Shown here one piece after another: positions 47,619 to 54,965 of a stretch of 64,000 nucleotides of DNA (position 1 is the first letter of the stretch; every line of letters starts with the position of its first letter). Origin of the DNA: Candidatus Effluviviaceae Genus I sp. (GTDB lineage Bacteria; Joyebacterota; Joyebacteria; Joyebacterales; Joyebacteraceae); the NCBI GenBank assembly GCA_016867725.1, contig VGIX01000006.1, positions 5,857 to 69,856 on the forward strand. Direction: 5' to 3'. A model generated the notes under the pieces. The model saw only the letters and a list, made by a program, of their open reading frames with translations, was not told the origin of the DNA and searched no databases. Both the position numbers and the translations under genes were made by a program.

Positions 47619-48692
47619 ATGAAGGTGTTCGAGGCGCTCGCCCAGTCCGACCACGAGCAGGTCTCGTTCGTGTTCGACGAGGCCGCCGGGCTGCGCGGCA
47701 TCATCGCCATCCACAGCACCGTGCTCGGGCCCGGCATCGGCGGGACGCGGATGCGCGAGTACGCGCGCGACGAGGAGGCGCTCGAGGATGCGCTGCGGCT
47801 GGCGAAAGGGATGACCTACAAGGCCGCCGCCGCGGGGCTCAACTTCGGCGGCGGGGCCGCGGTCATCATGGGCGACCCGCGGCGGGACAAGACCGAGGTC
47901 CTCTTCCGGGCGCTGGGCCGGCGGATCGAGAGCCTGAACGGACGGTACATCACCTCGCAGGGTCTCGGCACGAACGTCGAGGACATGCAGTGCGTCCGGC
48001 TCGAGACGAGGCACGTCGTGGGGCTGCACGCCGCGTACGGCGGCTGCGGCGACACCGCGCCCATCATGGCGCACGGCGCGATCGCCGGCATGAAGGCGTG
48101 CCTCGAGGAGACCGGAGCGCCGCCCAGCCTGCGCGGCCTCACGGTCGCGGTGCAGGGCCTCGGGCGGGGCGGCCGCGCCCTCGTGCGCCGGCTGCTCGAC
48201 GAGGGCGCGACGGTCGTCGGGAGCGACGCAAGCCCCGCGGCCGTCGAGGCGGCGCGGGCGTCCTTCGACATCGAGGTCGCCCCGCCGGAAGGCATCTACG
48301 ACGTCCCGTGCGACGTCTGGAGCCCGTGCGCCGTGGGCGAGATCCTGAACGACCGGACCATCCCGCGGCTCCGCGCGAAGATCGTCGCGGGGCCCGCGAA
48401 CAGCCAGCTTGCGGAGCCGCGCCACGCCGGCATGCTCGCCGAGCGGGGCATCCTCTACGCGCCGGACTTCGTGTTCAACGCCGGCGCGCTCATCGCCGTG
48501 ACCGAGGAGATCGCCGGGTTCTCGCAGGAGCGGGCGATGCGCCGGGCCGAGGACATCGGCGCGGCGCTCAAGGAGGTCTTCGCGGTCGCGCGCGAGCGCG
48601 GCGTCAACACGGCCGAGGCCGCCGACGCGCTCGCCGAGCGGAGGATCCGGGAGGTCGCGTCGCTGTCGGGACGGGTGAGGGGACGATGCTGA
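47619..48692 (+). CDS. Leu/Glu/Phe/Val dehydrogenase homologue lacking catalytic Lys80 and Asp115
   Basis: A 357-residue leucine dehydrogenase homologue whose numbering matches the Bacillus enzymes exactly. Lys68 is kept (GMTYKAAAAG), but catalytic Lys80 is Ala (NFGGGAAVIMGDP) and Asp115 is Gly (ITSQGLGTNVEDM). The NAD domain is intact (VQGLGRGGRALVRR near residue 172) and the AGPANSQLAEPRH loop near 261, including its Asn, is kept. It is therefore less degenerate than the paralogue at 36169, yet shares the GGGAAV signature. ATG 47619 has CGGAGG upstream. Its stop overlaps birA by 7 bases. Normal amino-acid deamination seems unlikely; a different substrate or a non-catalytic role is possible. 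Confidence 0.85.
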   Translation: MKVFEALAQSDHEQVSFVFDEAAGLRGIIAIHSTVLGPGIGGTRMREYARDEEALEDALRLAKGMTYKAAAAGLNFGGGAAVIMGDPRRDKTEVLFRALGRRIESLNGRYITSQGLGTNVEDMQCVRLETRHVVGLHAAYGGCGDTAPIMAHGAIAGMKACLEETGAPPSLRGLTVAVQGLGRGGRALVRRLLDEGATVVGSDASPAAVEAARASFDIEVAPPEGIYDVPCDVWSPCAVGEILNDRTIPRLRAKIVAGPANSQLAEPRHAGMLAERGILYAPDFVFNAGALIAVTEEIAGFSQERAMRRAEDIGAALKEVFAVARERGVNTAEAADALAERRIREVASLSGRVRGRC

Positions 48693-49453
48693 CGGTCGTC
48701 GGGCGGCGCGTGGTCCGCGTCGCGAGCGTGGGCTCGACGAACACCGAGCTCCGCGCGCTCGCCGACGCCGGCGAGCCCGAGGGGACCGTCCTGGTCGCCG
48801 ACGAGCAGACCGCCGGCCGCGGCCGCGCCGGGCGCCCGTGGTTCTCGCCGGCGGGCCGCGGGCTGTGGTTCTCGTTCCTCCTGAGGCCGAACCGCCCCGC
48901 GGCGGAGGTCGCGGGGCTCTCCGTGGCGACGGCGCTCTCCGTCGCGAGCGCGCTCCGCGGGGCGCCCGGCGTGGACGCCCGGGTGAAGTGGCCGAACGAC
49001 ATCGTCGTGGGCGGGCGCAAGCTCGGCGGAGTGCTCCTCGAGTCGCGGCAGGCCGCGGGCGGCGCGGTCGAGAGCGTCATCGTCGGCGTCGGGATCAACG
49101 TGAACGTCGCGCCCGACGAGTTCCCTGCCGAGATCGCCCTCTCGGCGACGTCGCTCTCGACGCTTCTGGGCCGCCGCGTGTCGCGGCAGGAGACGCTCCG
49201 GTCGCTCCTCGAGCGCCTCGATGCGGACGCTCGTCTGTTCGCCGAGAGCGGGCTCACCGCGTTCCGCGCCAGGTGGCTCGAGCTCTCCGCGACGCTCGGC
49301 CGGCCCGTCGAGGCGGCGACCGCGGCGCGGACCGTGCGCGGGACGGCGGTGGACCTCTCGCCGGACGGCGCGCTCGTGGTCGAGACGGACGACGGGCGTC
49401 GGACCGAGGTCCGGCACGGGGACGTGAGGGTGCCGGGAGGCCCCGATGGCTGA
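48686..49453 (+). CDS. birA: biotin-[acetyl-CoA-carboxylase] ligase
   Basis: Attaches biotin to the lysine of carrier proteins, here most likely the two carriers encoded at 33523 and 43902. The 255-residue protein has the ATP/biotinyl-AMP loop [22 protein letters not shown] near residues 38-59, [20 protein letters not shown] near 97-116, and VGVGINVNV near 133, then a short C-terminal domain. The N-terminal winged-helix DNA-binding domain of bifunctional BirA is absent, so this is a ligase only. The ATG lies inside the end of the preceding gene, with GAGGGGAC upstream. Confidence 0.94.
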   Translation: MLTVVGRRVVRVASVGSTNTELRALADAGEPEGTVLVADEQTAGRGRAGRPWFSPAGRGLWFSFLLRPNRPAAEVAGLSVATALSVASALRGAPGVDARVKWPNDIVVGGRKLGGVLLESRQAAGGAVESVIVGVGINVNVAPDEFPAEIALSATSLSTLLGRRVSRQETLRSLLERLDADARLFAESGLTAFRARWLELSATLGRPVEAATAARTVRGTAVDLSPDGALVVETDDGRRTEVRHGDVRVPGGPDG

Positions 49454-50045
49454 CAGGCGCGAGGAGGCCGGCGCGATCGAGGTCATCTGCGGGAGCATGT
49501 TCTCCGGCAAGAGCGAGGAGCTCATCCGCAGGCTCAGGCGCGCGAAGATCGCCAGGCAGAAGGTCGTGGCGTTCAAGCCGCGGATCGACGACCGCTACGA
49601 CGAAGAGGACATCGTCTCGCACGACGAGCGCCGCATCGAGTCGATGCGCGTGGACCGGGCCGCCGAGATCCTGCGGCGCGTGCCCGACGACGCTCAGGTC
49701 GTCGGGATCGACGAGGCGCAGTTCCTCGGGCCGGACCTGCCGCGGGTCTGCGAGACGCTCGCGGGGCGCGGCGTGCGCGTCATCGTGGCGGGCCTCGACC
49801 AGGACTACCTCGGCCGCCCGTTCGAGCCGATGCCGGCGCTCCTCGCGGTGGCCGAGTACATCACGAAGACGCTCGCGGTGTGCGTGAAGTGCGGAAGACC
49901 CGCGAACCGGACGCAGCGCATCATCGCGTCGCGCGAGCGGGTCGTCGTCGGCGCGTCCGAGGCGTACGAGGCGCGGTGCCGGCACTGCTGGAACCCGGAG
50001 GAACCAGGCGGGCGAAGGCCCGAGGAACCGTCCGAGAAGTCCTGA
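49446..50045 (+). CDS. tdk: thymidine kinase
   Basis: Type II (TK1-like) thymidine kinase of the salvage pathway. The 199-residue protein has the P-loop [19 protein letters not shown] near residues 12-30, the Asp-Glu catalytic/Mg site [14 protein letters not shown] near 86, and a structural zinc site (CVKCGRPA near 144 and CRHCWNP near 178). The lasso region [10 protein letters not shown] precedes the last pair. The ATG overlaps the birA stop by 8 bases. Its presence in an acyl-CoA operon looks like a passenger, and no functional link is evident. Confidence 0.95.
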   Translation: MADRREEAGAIEVICGSMFSGKSEELIRRLRRAKIARQKVVAFKPRIDDRYDEEDIVSHDERRIESMRVDRAAEILRRVPDDAQVVGIDEAQFLGPDLPRVCETLAGRGVRVIVAGLDQDYLGRPFEPMPALLAVAEYITKTLAVCVKCGRPANRTQRIIASRERVVVGASEAYEARCRHCWNPEEPGGRRPEEPSEKS

Positions 50046-50057
50046 AGGGGGTGGCGA

Positions 50058-51428
50058 GTGAAACTCGATGAGAGACTGGAGAACGTCGCCGTGCTCGGCG
50101 CGGCCGGGAAGATGGGAAGCGGCATCGCGCTGCTCCTGGCCACCGAGATGGCGATGCGGAAGCTCGAGCCCGAGCATGCGAAGCGGCCCTACTGCCTTCA
50201 CCTGGTCGACGTGAGCGAGGAGGCGCTGTCGGGGCTTCTGGGCTACCTGCGGGACCAGCTCACGAAGAGCGCGGAGAAGAGCATCGTGGCGCTGCGCGCG
50301 GCGTACGCGGGCCGCGAGGACCTCGTCGAGAACTACGACGTCATCGCCGCGTTCGTGGACGGCGCCATGTCCATCGCGCGGCCGAGCTCGAAGCTCGAGA
50401 GCGTCGCCGGGTCGCGCCTCATCTTCGAGGCGATCATCGAGAGCAAGGGCATCAAGATCGACGTCTTCCGGAAGCTCGACGCGCTGTGCCCGGGCGCCTA
50501 CTACCTCACGAACACCTCGTCCATCCCGATCACCGTGCTGGACGAGGGCGCGAACCTCGGCGGCCGCATCATCGGCTACCACTTCTACAACCCGCCCGCG
50601 GTCCAGAAGCTCCTCGAGCTCATCAGCTCGAAGCGCACGCTGCCCGCGGTCGTCGAGCTCGGGACCGAGCTTGCCGGTCGGCTGCGCAAGAAGGTGTTCC
50701 TCGCGAACGACATCGCCGGGTTCATCGGCAACGGCCACTTCATGCGGGACATCCTCCACGCGACGGGCGAGGTCAGGAGGCTGTCGGGCGAGCTCGGCGA
50801 GACCGGCGCCGTCTACGCGATGAACCGCATCAGCCAGGACTTCCTCGTGCGGCCGATGGGCATCTTCCAGCTCATCGACTACGTCGGCGTGGACGTGTGC
50901 CGGTTCATCATGCAGGTCATGACGGAGCACACGCCGGGCGTGGCGCTCAAGGACGACCTGCTCGACCGGATGGCCGCCGCGGGCGTCCTCGGCGGCCAGT
51001 ACGCCGACGGAAGCCAGAAGGACGGCATCGTGAAGTACGAGAAGGGACGGCCGGCGGGCATCTACGATCTCTCGAAGCGCGGCTACCGGCTCTTCTCGGA
51101 CGGCGACTGGACCTCGAAGGCCGACGCGAAGCTCGGGCCGCTCCCCGCCGGGCACGCGCCGTGGCGCGCGCTCCTCGCGGACCCCAAGAAGGGGGAGAAG
51201 CTCGCGTCGTACTTCGCCGCCCTCGCGTCGCTGAACACCGAGGGCGGGCGGCTCGCCGGAGCGTACCTCAGGCGCTCGATGGAGATCGGCGAGAAGCTCG
51301 TGGCCGACGGCGTGGCCAACTCGGCCGACGACGTGAACGGCGTGATGACGAACGGGTTCTATCACCTCTACGGGCCCATCAACGAGTATGCGGCGTCCAT
51401 GGTCGGCGGCGCGGGAGGCGTCCGATGA
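50058..51428 (+). CDS. 3-hydroxyacyl-CoA dehydrogenase family protein
   Basis: A 456-residue NAD-dependent 3-hydroxyacyl-CoA dehydrogenase. The NAD motif reads VAVLGAAGKMGSGIALLLA near residues 10-28, the catalytic His region IIGYHFYNPPAVQKLLELI near 173-191, and a Ser/Asn region TNTSSIPITVL near 151. It is longer than the common 280-residue form and carries extra C-terminal helical sequence (about 300-450), as in the two-domain forms. The GTG start has AAGGGGGTGGCGA upstream. It overlaps the following thiolase start (ATGA), making a clear beta-oxidation pair. Confidence 0.9.
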   Translation: MKLDERLENVAVLGAAGKMGSGIALLLATEMAMRKLEPEHAKRPYCLHLVDVSEEALSGLLGYLRDQLTKSAEKSIVALRAAYAGREDLVENYDVIAAFVDGAMSIARPSSKLESVAGSRLIFEAIIESKGIKIDVFRKLDALCPGAYYLTNTSSIPITVLDEGANLGGRIIGYHFYNPPAVQKLLELISSKRTLPAVVELGTELAGRLRKKVFLANDIAGFIGNGHFMRDILHATGEVRRLSGELGETGAVYAMNRISQDFLVRPMGIFQLIDYVGVDVCRFIMQVMTEHTPGVALKDDLLDRMAAAGVLGGQYADGSQKDGIVKYEKGRPAGIYDLSKRGYRLFSDGDWTSKADAKLGPLPAGHAPWRALLADPKKGEKLASYFAALASLNTEGGRLAGAYLRRSMEIGEKLVADGVANSADDVNGVMTNGFYHLYGPINEYAASMVGGAGGVR

Positions 51429-52666
51429 AGAAGCTCAGGCGGCGCGTGTTCATGACGGCGGGAAGCAACACCATCTCGCTCGGCACCGGGCGGAAGGAGT
51501 TCCACCCCAAGAAGCCGCGGCCGGGGCTCGAGCACTACATCAAGGAAGCGGGGCAGGGGGCGCTCGCGCAGGTCAGCGGCCCTGACGCGATCGACGAGGG
51601 CGTCATCGGCAACTTCATGGCGGCGCGCTTCAACCGGCAGGGCAACCTCGCCGCGATGATGCCGCTCGTGGACCCGAAGCTCGAGTACAAGCCGCTCATC
51701 CGCGTCGAGGGCGCGTGCGGCTCCGGCGGGCTCGCGCTCGCGACGGCCGTGCGATCGATCCTCGCGGAGACCGCCGAGACGGTGCTCACGATCGGCGTCG
51801 AGGTGCAGAACACGGTCAAGGCCGTGTACGGCGCCGACATCCTGGCGGGCGCGGGCCACTACGCGAGCCAGCGCAAGAGCGGCCACGCGTACTTCTTCCC
51901 GAGCAAGTTCTCCGACCGGGCCTGCGCCGCGTACAAGGAGTTCGGCTACGACAAGGTGCGCGAGGCGATGGCGCGCTGGTACGAGCGGGCCGTGCTCAAC
52001 GCCCGGAAGTGCCCGAAGGCGCAGGAGCACCACAACGCCATCGAGGACCTCTTCGCCGCCGGCATGACGAAGCCGAACCCGAAGACCTTCTGCGAGTGCA
52101 TCAACGTCTACGACTGCTCGAAGGTCTCGGACGGCGCCTCGGCGGTCATCTTCGCTTCCGAAGAGGGCCTCAAGAGGCTCGGCGTGGAGAAGAAGGACGC
52201 GGTCGAACTGCTCGGCTTCGGGCAGGTCGTTGCCGACATCTCGAAGGACCCCGAGTCCCAGACGCAGCTCACGACGAGCGCGCGGGCGGTCAAGCAGGCG
52301 CTGGGGATGGCCGGGCTGACCGCCGCGGACGTCGGCATGCTCGAGGTGCACGATTGCTTCACCATCGGGGGGCTCCTCTCGCTCGAGGCCGCGGGGTTCT
52401 GCGGGTACGGCGAGACCTACGACTTCGTCCGCGAGGGGCGCACGGCCCCGGACGGCGACATCCCGACCAACCTGTCGGGCGGTCTCGTGGGGTACGGGCA
52501 CTACACCGGTGGGACCGGCGTGCGGCAGGCGGCGGACATCGCCATGCAGCTCTCGGGGAAGCCGGACGGCCAGCGCATCAACGTGAAGAAGCCCATCGGG
52601 CTCATGATCTCGATGGGCGGGAACGACCGGACCGTGGTGTCCTGCGTGTTCGGACGGGCGCAGTAG
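51425..52666 (+). CDS. thiolase family protein (acetyl-CoA acyltransferase)
   Basis: A 413-residue thiolase coupled by an ATGA overlap to the 3-hydroxyacyl-CoA dehydrogenase gene. The nucleophile is Cys in RVEGACGSGGLAL near residue 99, and the HDCF motif is in [13 protein letters not shown] near 310. The C-terminal loop, usually GHPxGATG, reads GYGHYTGGTGVRQ, so the catalytic His is kept while the next residue, normally Pro, is Tyr. The N-terminus is unusual (MKKLRRRVFMTAGSNT). It likely performs the last thiolytic step of short-chain beta-oxidation, but the altered loop could shift its substrate. It is the last gene of the long plus-strand run. Confidence 0.87.
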   Translation: MKKLRRRVFMTAGSNTISLGTGRKEFHPKKPRPGLEHYIKEAGQGALAQVSGPDAIDEGVIGNFMAARFNRQGNLAAMMPLVDPKLEYKPLIRVEGACGSGGLALATAVRSILAETAETVLTIGVEVQNTVKAVYGADILAGAGHYASQRKSGHAYFFPSKFSDRACAAYKEFGYDKVREAMARWYERAVLNARKCPKAQEHHNAIEDLFAAGMTKPNPKTFCECINVYDCSKVSDGASAVIFASEEGLKRLGVEKKDAVELLGFGQVVADISKDPESQTQLTTSARAVKQALGMAGLTAADVGMLEVHDCFTIGGLLSLEAAGFCGYGETYDFVREGRTAPDGDIPTNLSGGLVGYGHYTGGTGVRQAADIAMQLSGKPDGQRINVKKPIGLMISMGGNDRTVVSCVFGRAQ

Positions 52667-52699
52667 GGGACGGGGAAGCGCGGGGAGAGCGGACGGCTG

Positions 52700-53173
52700 T
52701 CAGGAGGCGGAGGGGCTCGCTGCGGCGGGTCCTTCCGCCTTCTCGTTCGAGCGCCGGGCGGCGCACGGTCCCAGCGCCGCGATCCGCTCGACGAACGCGT
52801 TGATCACCTCCCGGAACCTCGTGCCCTCGCTCGCCGAGACCCACTCGAGGGCGAGGCGCTCGGGCTCGATGCCCAGGTCCTTCAGGACGCGGCGGAGCAG
52901 CACCACGCGGCGCATCGTCCTGTGGTTCCCCTCGACGTAGTGGCACTCGCCGGGGTGGCAACCGGCCACCATCACGCCGTCGGCGCCGGCGACGAAGGTC
53001 TCGAGGATGAGCTCGGGGTCCACGCGGCCGGAGCACATCGTCCGTACCACGCGGAAGTGGGGGGACATCTTGAGCCTCGACACGCCGGCGAGGTCGGCGC
53101 CGGCGTACGCGCACCAGTTGCAGCAGAAGACGATGACCGTCGGCTTGAAGGCGCCCTTCTCGCGCTCCGTCAT
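52700..53173 (-). CDS. MvhD-like hydrogenase/heterodisulfide reductase iron-sulfur subunit
   Basis: A 157-residue protein of the MvhD/FlpD family, which carries a [2Fe-2S] cluster and passes electrons to HdrA from hydrogenase or other dehydrogenases. Cysteines lie in VFCCNWCAYAGAD near residue 16, VRTMCSGRVDP near 43, and AGCHPGECHYVEGNHR near 70-85, the family pattern. It converges on the long acyl-CoA run (34 bases from its stop) and has its own divergent promoter. The only HdrA seen is at 24132-26123, so a joint complex is plausible but not shown by adjacency. The C-terminal 25 residues are low-complexity. Confidence 0.88.
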   Translation of the reverse strand: MTEREKGAFKPTVIVFCCNWCAYAGADLAGVSRLKMSPHFRVVRTMCSGRVDPELILETFVAGADGVMVAGCHPGECHYVEGNHRTMRRVVLLRRVLKDLGIEPERLALEWVSASEGTRFREVINAFVERIAALGPCAARRSNEKAEGPAAASPSAS

Positions 53174-53253
53174 GGCGGCTCCGCTTCCGTCCCCGTGTCC
53201 CGGGAGGCTCCGTCAGGATCGTGGGGCCGGTCGGCGCCGGCCCCGTGGCAGAG

Positions 53254-53282
53254 AGAATACACCCTGCGGCTCGCAAGCGCAA
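53254..53282 (-). promoter_or_regulatory. sigma70-type promoter for the MvhD-like gene
   Basis: On the minus strand TTGCGC (53277-53282) is followed after 17 bases by TATTCT (53254-53259), about 80 bases before the ATG. Confidence 0.6.
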
Positions 53283-53351
53283 CAGGACTCAGGACAACAA
53301 GTTGCGGGCGGGGCGGCGACGACGGCCCCTGAGGCGCAGCCGGATTCAGCG

Positions 53352-53380
53352 TTGCGGCGCCGGCCCCCGCGGGCTATAAT
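53352..53380 (+). promoter_or_regulatory. sigma70-type promoter for yggS-PNP and possibly ileS
   Basis: TTGCGG (53352-53357) and a perfect TATAAT (53375-53380) are 17 bases apart, 34 bases before the GTG start. It diverges from the MvhD-gene promoter. Confidence 0.7.
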
Positions 53381-53414
53381 CTCCCCTTCGCCGCGGCGGA
53401 AGGGAGGGCGGTGC

Positions 53415-54107
53415 GTGGGCGTGCGTGAGAGCGTCCGCCAAGTCCTGAGCAGGATGGAAGATGCGGCGGACCGCGCCCTGCGCGACCCTGCCGAGATCAC
53501 GCTGGTCGCCGTGACGAAGACGGTGCCGGTCAAGCGGATCATCGAGGCGGTCGAGGCCGGCGTGACCGCGATCGGCGAGAACAGGGTGCAGGAGGCCGGG
53601 CGCAAGTTCGAGGAGCTCGACCTCCCCGTCGAGAAGCACCTCGTGGGGCACCTCCAGACCAACAAGGTCCGGGACGCCCTCGGGCTCTTCGACCTCATCC
53701 AGTCGGTGGACAGCGTGAGGCTCGCGCGCGAGATCTCGCATCGCGCGGACGCGGCGGGGAAGACCGCGCGCGTGCTCGTCGAGGTCAACACCTCGGGGGA
53801 GGGGACGAAGAACGGCCTCCCGCCCGACGAGGCGGCGGCCGCTGTCGAGCAGATGGCCGGCCTTCCCGGGCTCCGGGTCGAGGGGCTCATGACGGTGGGG
53901 GCGTTCCTCCCGGACCCCGAGGACGTCCGCCCGTGCTTCAGGCGGCTCCGGGCGCTGCGCGACGAGATCGAGGAGCGCGTCGTCCCCGGCGTGAGCATGG
54001 CGCACCTCTCGATGGGCATGACGAACGACTTCGAGGTCGCGGTCGAGGAAGGCGCCACGCTCGTGCGAGTCGGGCGCGCGATCTTCGGCGAGCGGCCGAC
54101 GGACTGA
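53415..54107 (+). CDS. yggS: YggS-family pyridoxal-phosphate homeostasis protein
   Basis: PLP-binding alanine-racemase-fold protein (PROSC/YggS) that controls free PLP and amino-acid homeostasis. The 230-residue protein has the PLP lysine in LVAVTKTVPVKRIIEA near residues 29-44, then AIGENRVQEAGRKFEEL near 53, HLVGHLQTNKV near 75, QSVDSVRLAREI near 97, VEVNTSGEGTKNGLPPDE near 119, and LSMGMTNDFEVAVEEGATLVRVG split near 198-220. GTG 53415 is chosen (GGGAGGG upstream); GTG 53421 is equally possible. It is followed by a purine nucleoside phosphorylase and ileS. Confidence 0.94.
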   Translation: MGVRESVRQVLSRMEDAADRALRDPAEITLVAVTKTVPVKRIIEAVEAGVTAIGENRVQEAGRKFEELDLPVEKHLVGHLQTNKVRDALGLFDLIQSVDSVRLAREISHRADAAGKTARVLVEVNTSGEGTKNGLPPDEAAAAVEQMAGLPGLRVEGLMTVGAFLPDPEDVRPCFRRLRALRDEIEERVVPGVSMAHLSMGMTNDFEVAVEEGATLVRVGRAIFGERPTD

Positions 54108-54123
54108 CGACGGAGGACGGACG

Positions 54124-54954
54124 ATGGCGAAGGACACGACGCTGGCCGAGCGCATCGGGAAGGCCGCCGACTACGTGCGGAAGCGCACCGACCTCAAGCC
54201 GCAGGTCGCGGTCGTCCTCGGGAGCGGCCTCGGCGACCTCTCCGGCATCACGCGCGACGCGGTGACGATCCCGTTCGGGAAGATCCCGAACTTCCCGACG
54301 TCCTCGGTGCAGGGGCACGCGGGCGAGCTCATGATCGGGAAGATCGGGCGGAAGACCGTCGCCGTCATGAACGGCCGCGTGCACTACTACGAAGGCTACA
54401 CGATGGAGGAGGTGGCCTTCCCGGTCCGCGTCCTCCGCGCCCTCGGGGCGAAGAAGCTCGTCCTCACCTGCGCCGCGGGCGGCATGAACCCGCTGTACGA
54501 GCGCGGTGACATCGTGGCGGTCGTGGACCACATCAACCTGACCGGCGACAACCCGCTCATCGGGCCGAACGACGACCGGCTCGGTCCGCGCTTCCCCGAC
54601 ATGTCCGAGCCCTACGACCGCGAGTACCTCAAGGCCGTCGAGGACATCGCGCTCGAGGAGCGGATCCGGCTCAGGAAGGGCGTCTTCATCGGCGTGGCGG
54701 GGCCGAACCTCGAGACGGCCGCCGAGTACCGGTTCCTGAGGATGATCGGCGGCGACGTGGTGAGCATGTCCATGATCGCCGAGAACATCGCCGCCGTCCA
54801 CGGCGGCATGCGTGTCGCCGGGTTCGCGGTCGTGACCGACATGTGTCTCCCGGATGCGCTCAGGGAAGCGAGCCACCTCGAGATCCTCAAGGCGGCGAAG
54901 TCGGCGGCGCCCAAGCTCACGAAGCTGGTCGCGCGGCTCATCGAGAAGATGTAG
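54124..54954 (+). CDS. punA: purine nucleoside phosphorylase (trimeric type I)
   Basis: Phosphorolysis of (deoxy)inosine and (deoxy)guanosine to base and ribose-1-phosphate. The 276-residue protein has VAVVLGSGLGDLSG near residue 29, QGHAGELMIGKIG near 63, NGRVHYYEGYTMEEV near 84, TCAAGGMNPLYERGDIV near 118, and VAGPNLETAAEYRFLRMIGGDVVSMSMIAEN split near 193-223, all of the trimeric type I family. The ATG is preceded by GGAGGACGG. It sits 11 bases before ileS. Salvage pairing with the thymidine kinase at 49446 is possible but they are in different transcripts. Confidence 0.95.
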   Translation: MAKDTTLAERIGKAADYVRKRTDLKPQVAVVLGSGLGDLSGITRDAVTIPFGKIPNFPTSSVQGHAGELMIGKIGRKTVAVMNGRVHYYEGYTMEEVAFPVRVLRALGAKKLVLTCAAGGMNPLYERGDIVAVVDHINLTGDNPLIGPNDDRLGPRFPDMSEPYDREYLKAVEDIALEERIRLRKGVFIGVAGPNLETAAEYRFLRMIGGDVVSMSMIAENIAAVHGGMRVAGFAVVTDMCLPDALREASHLEILKAAKSAAPKLTKLVARLIEKM

Positions 54955-54965
54955 AGGCTCAAGCG

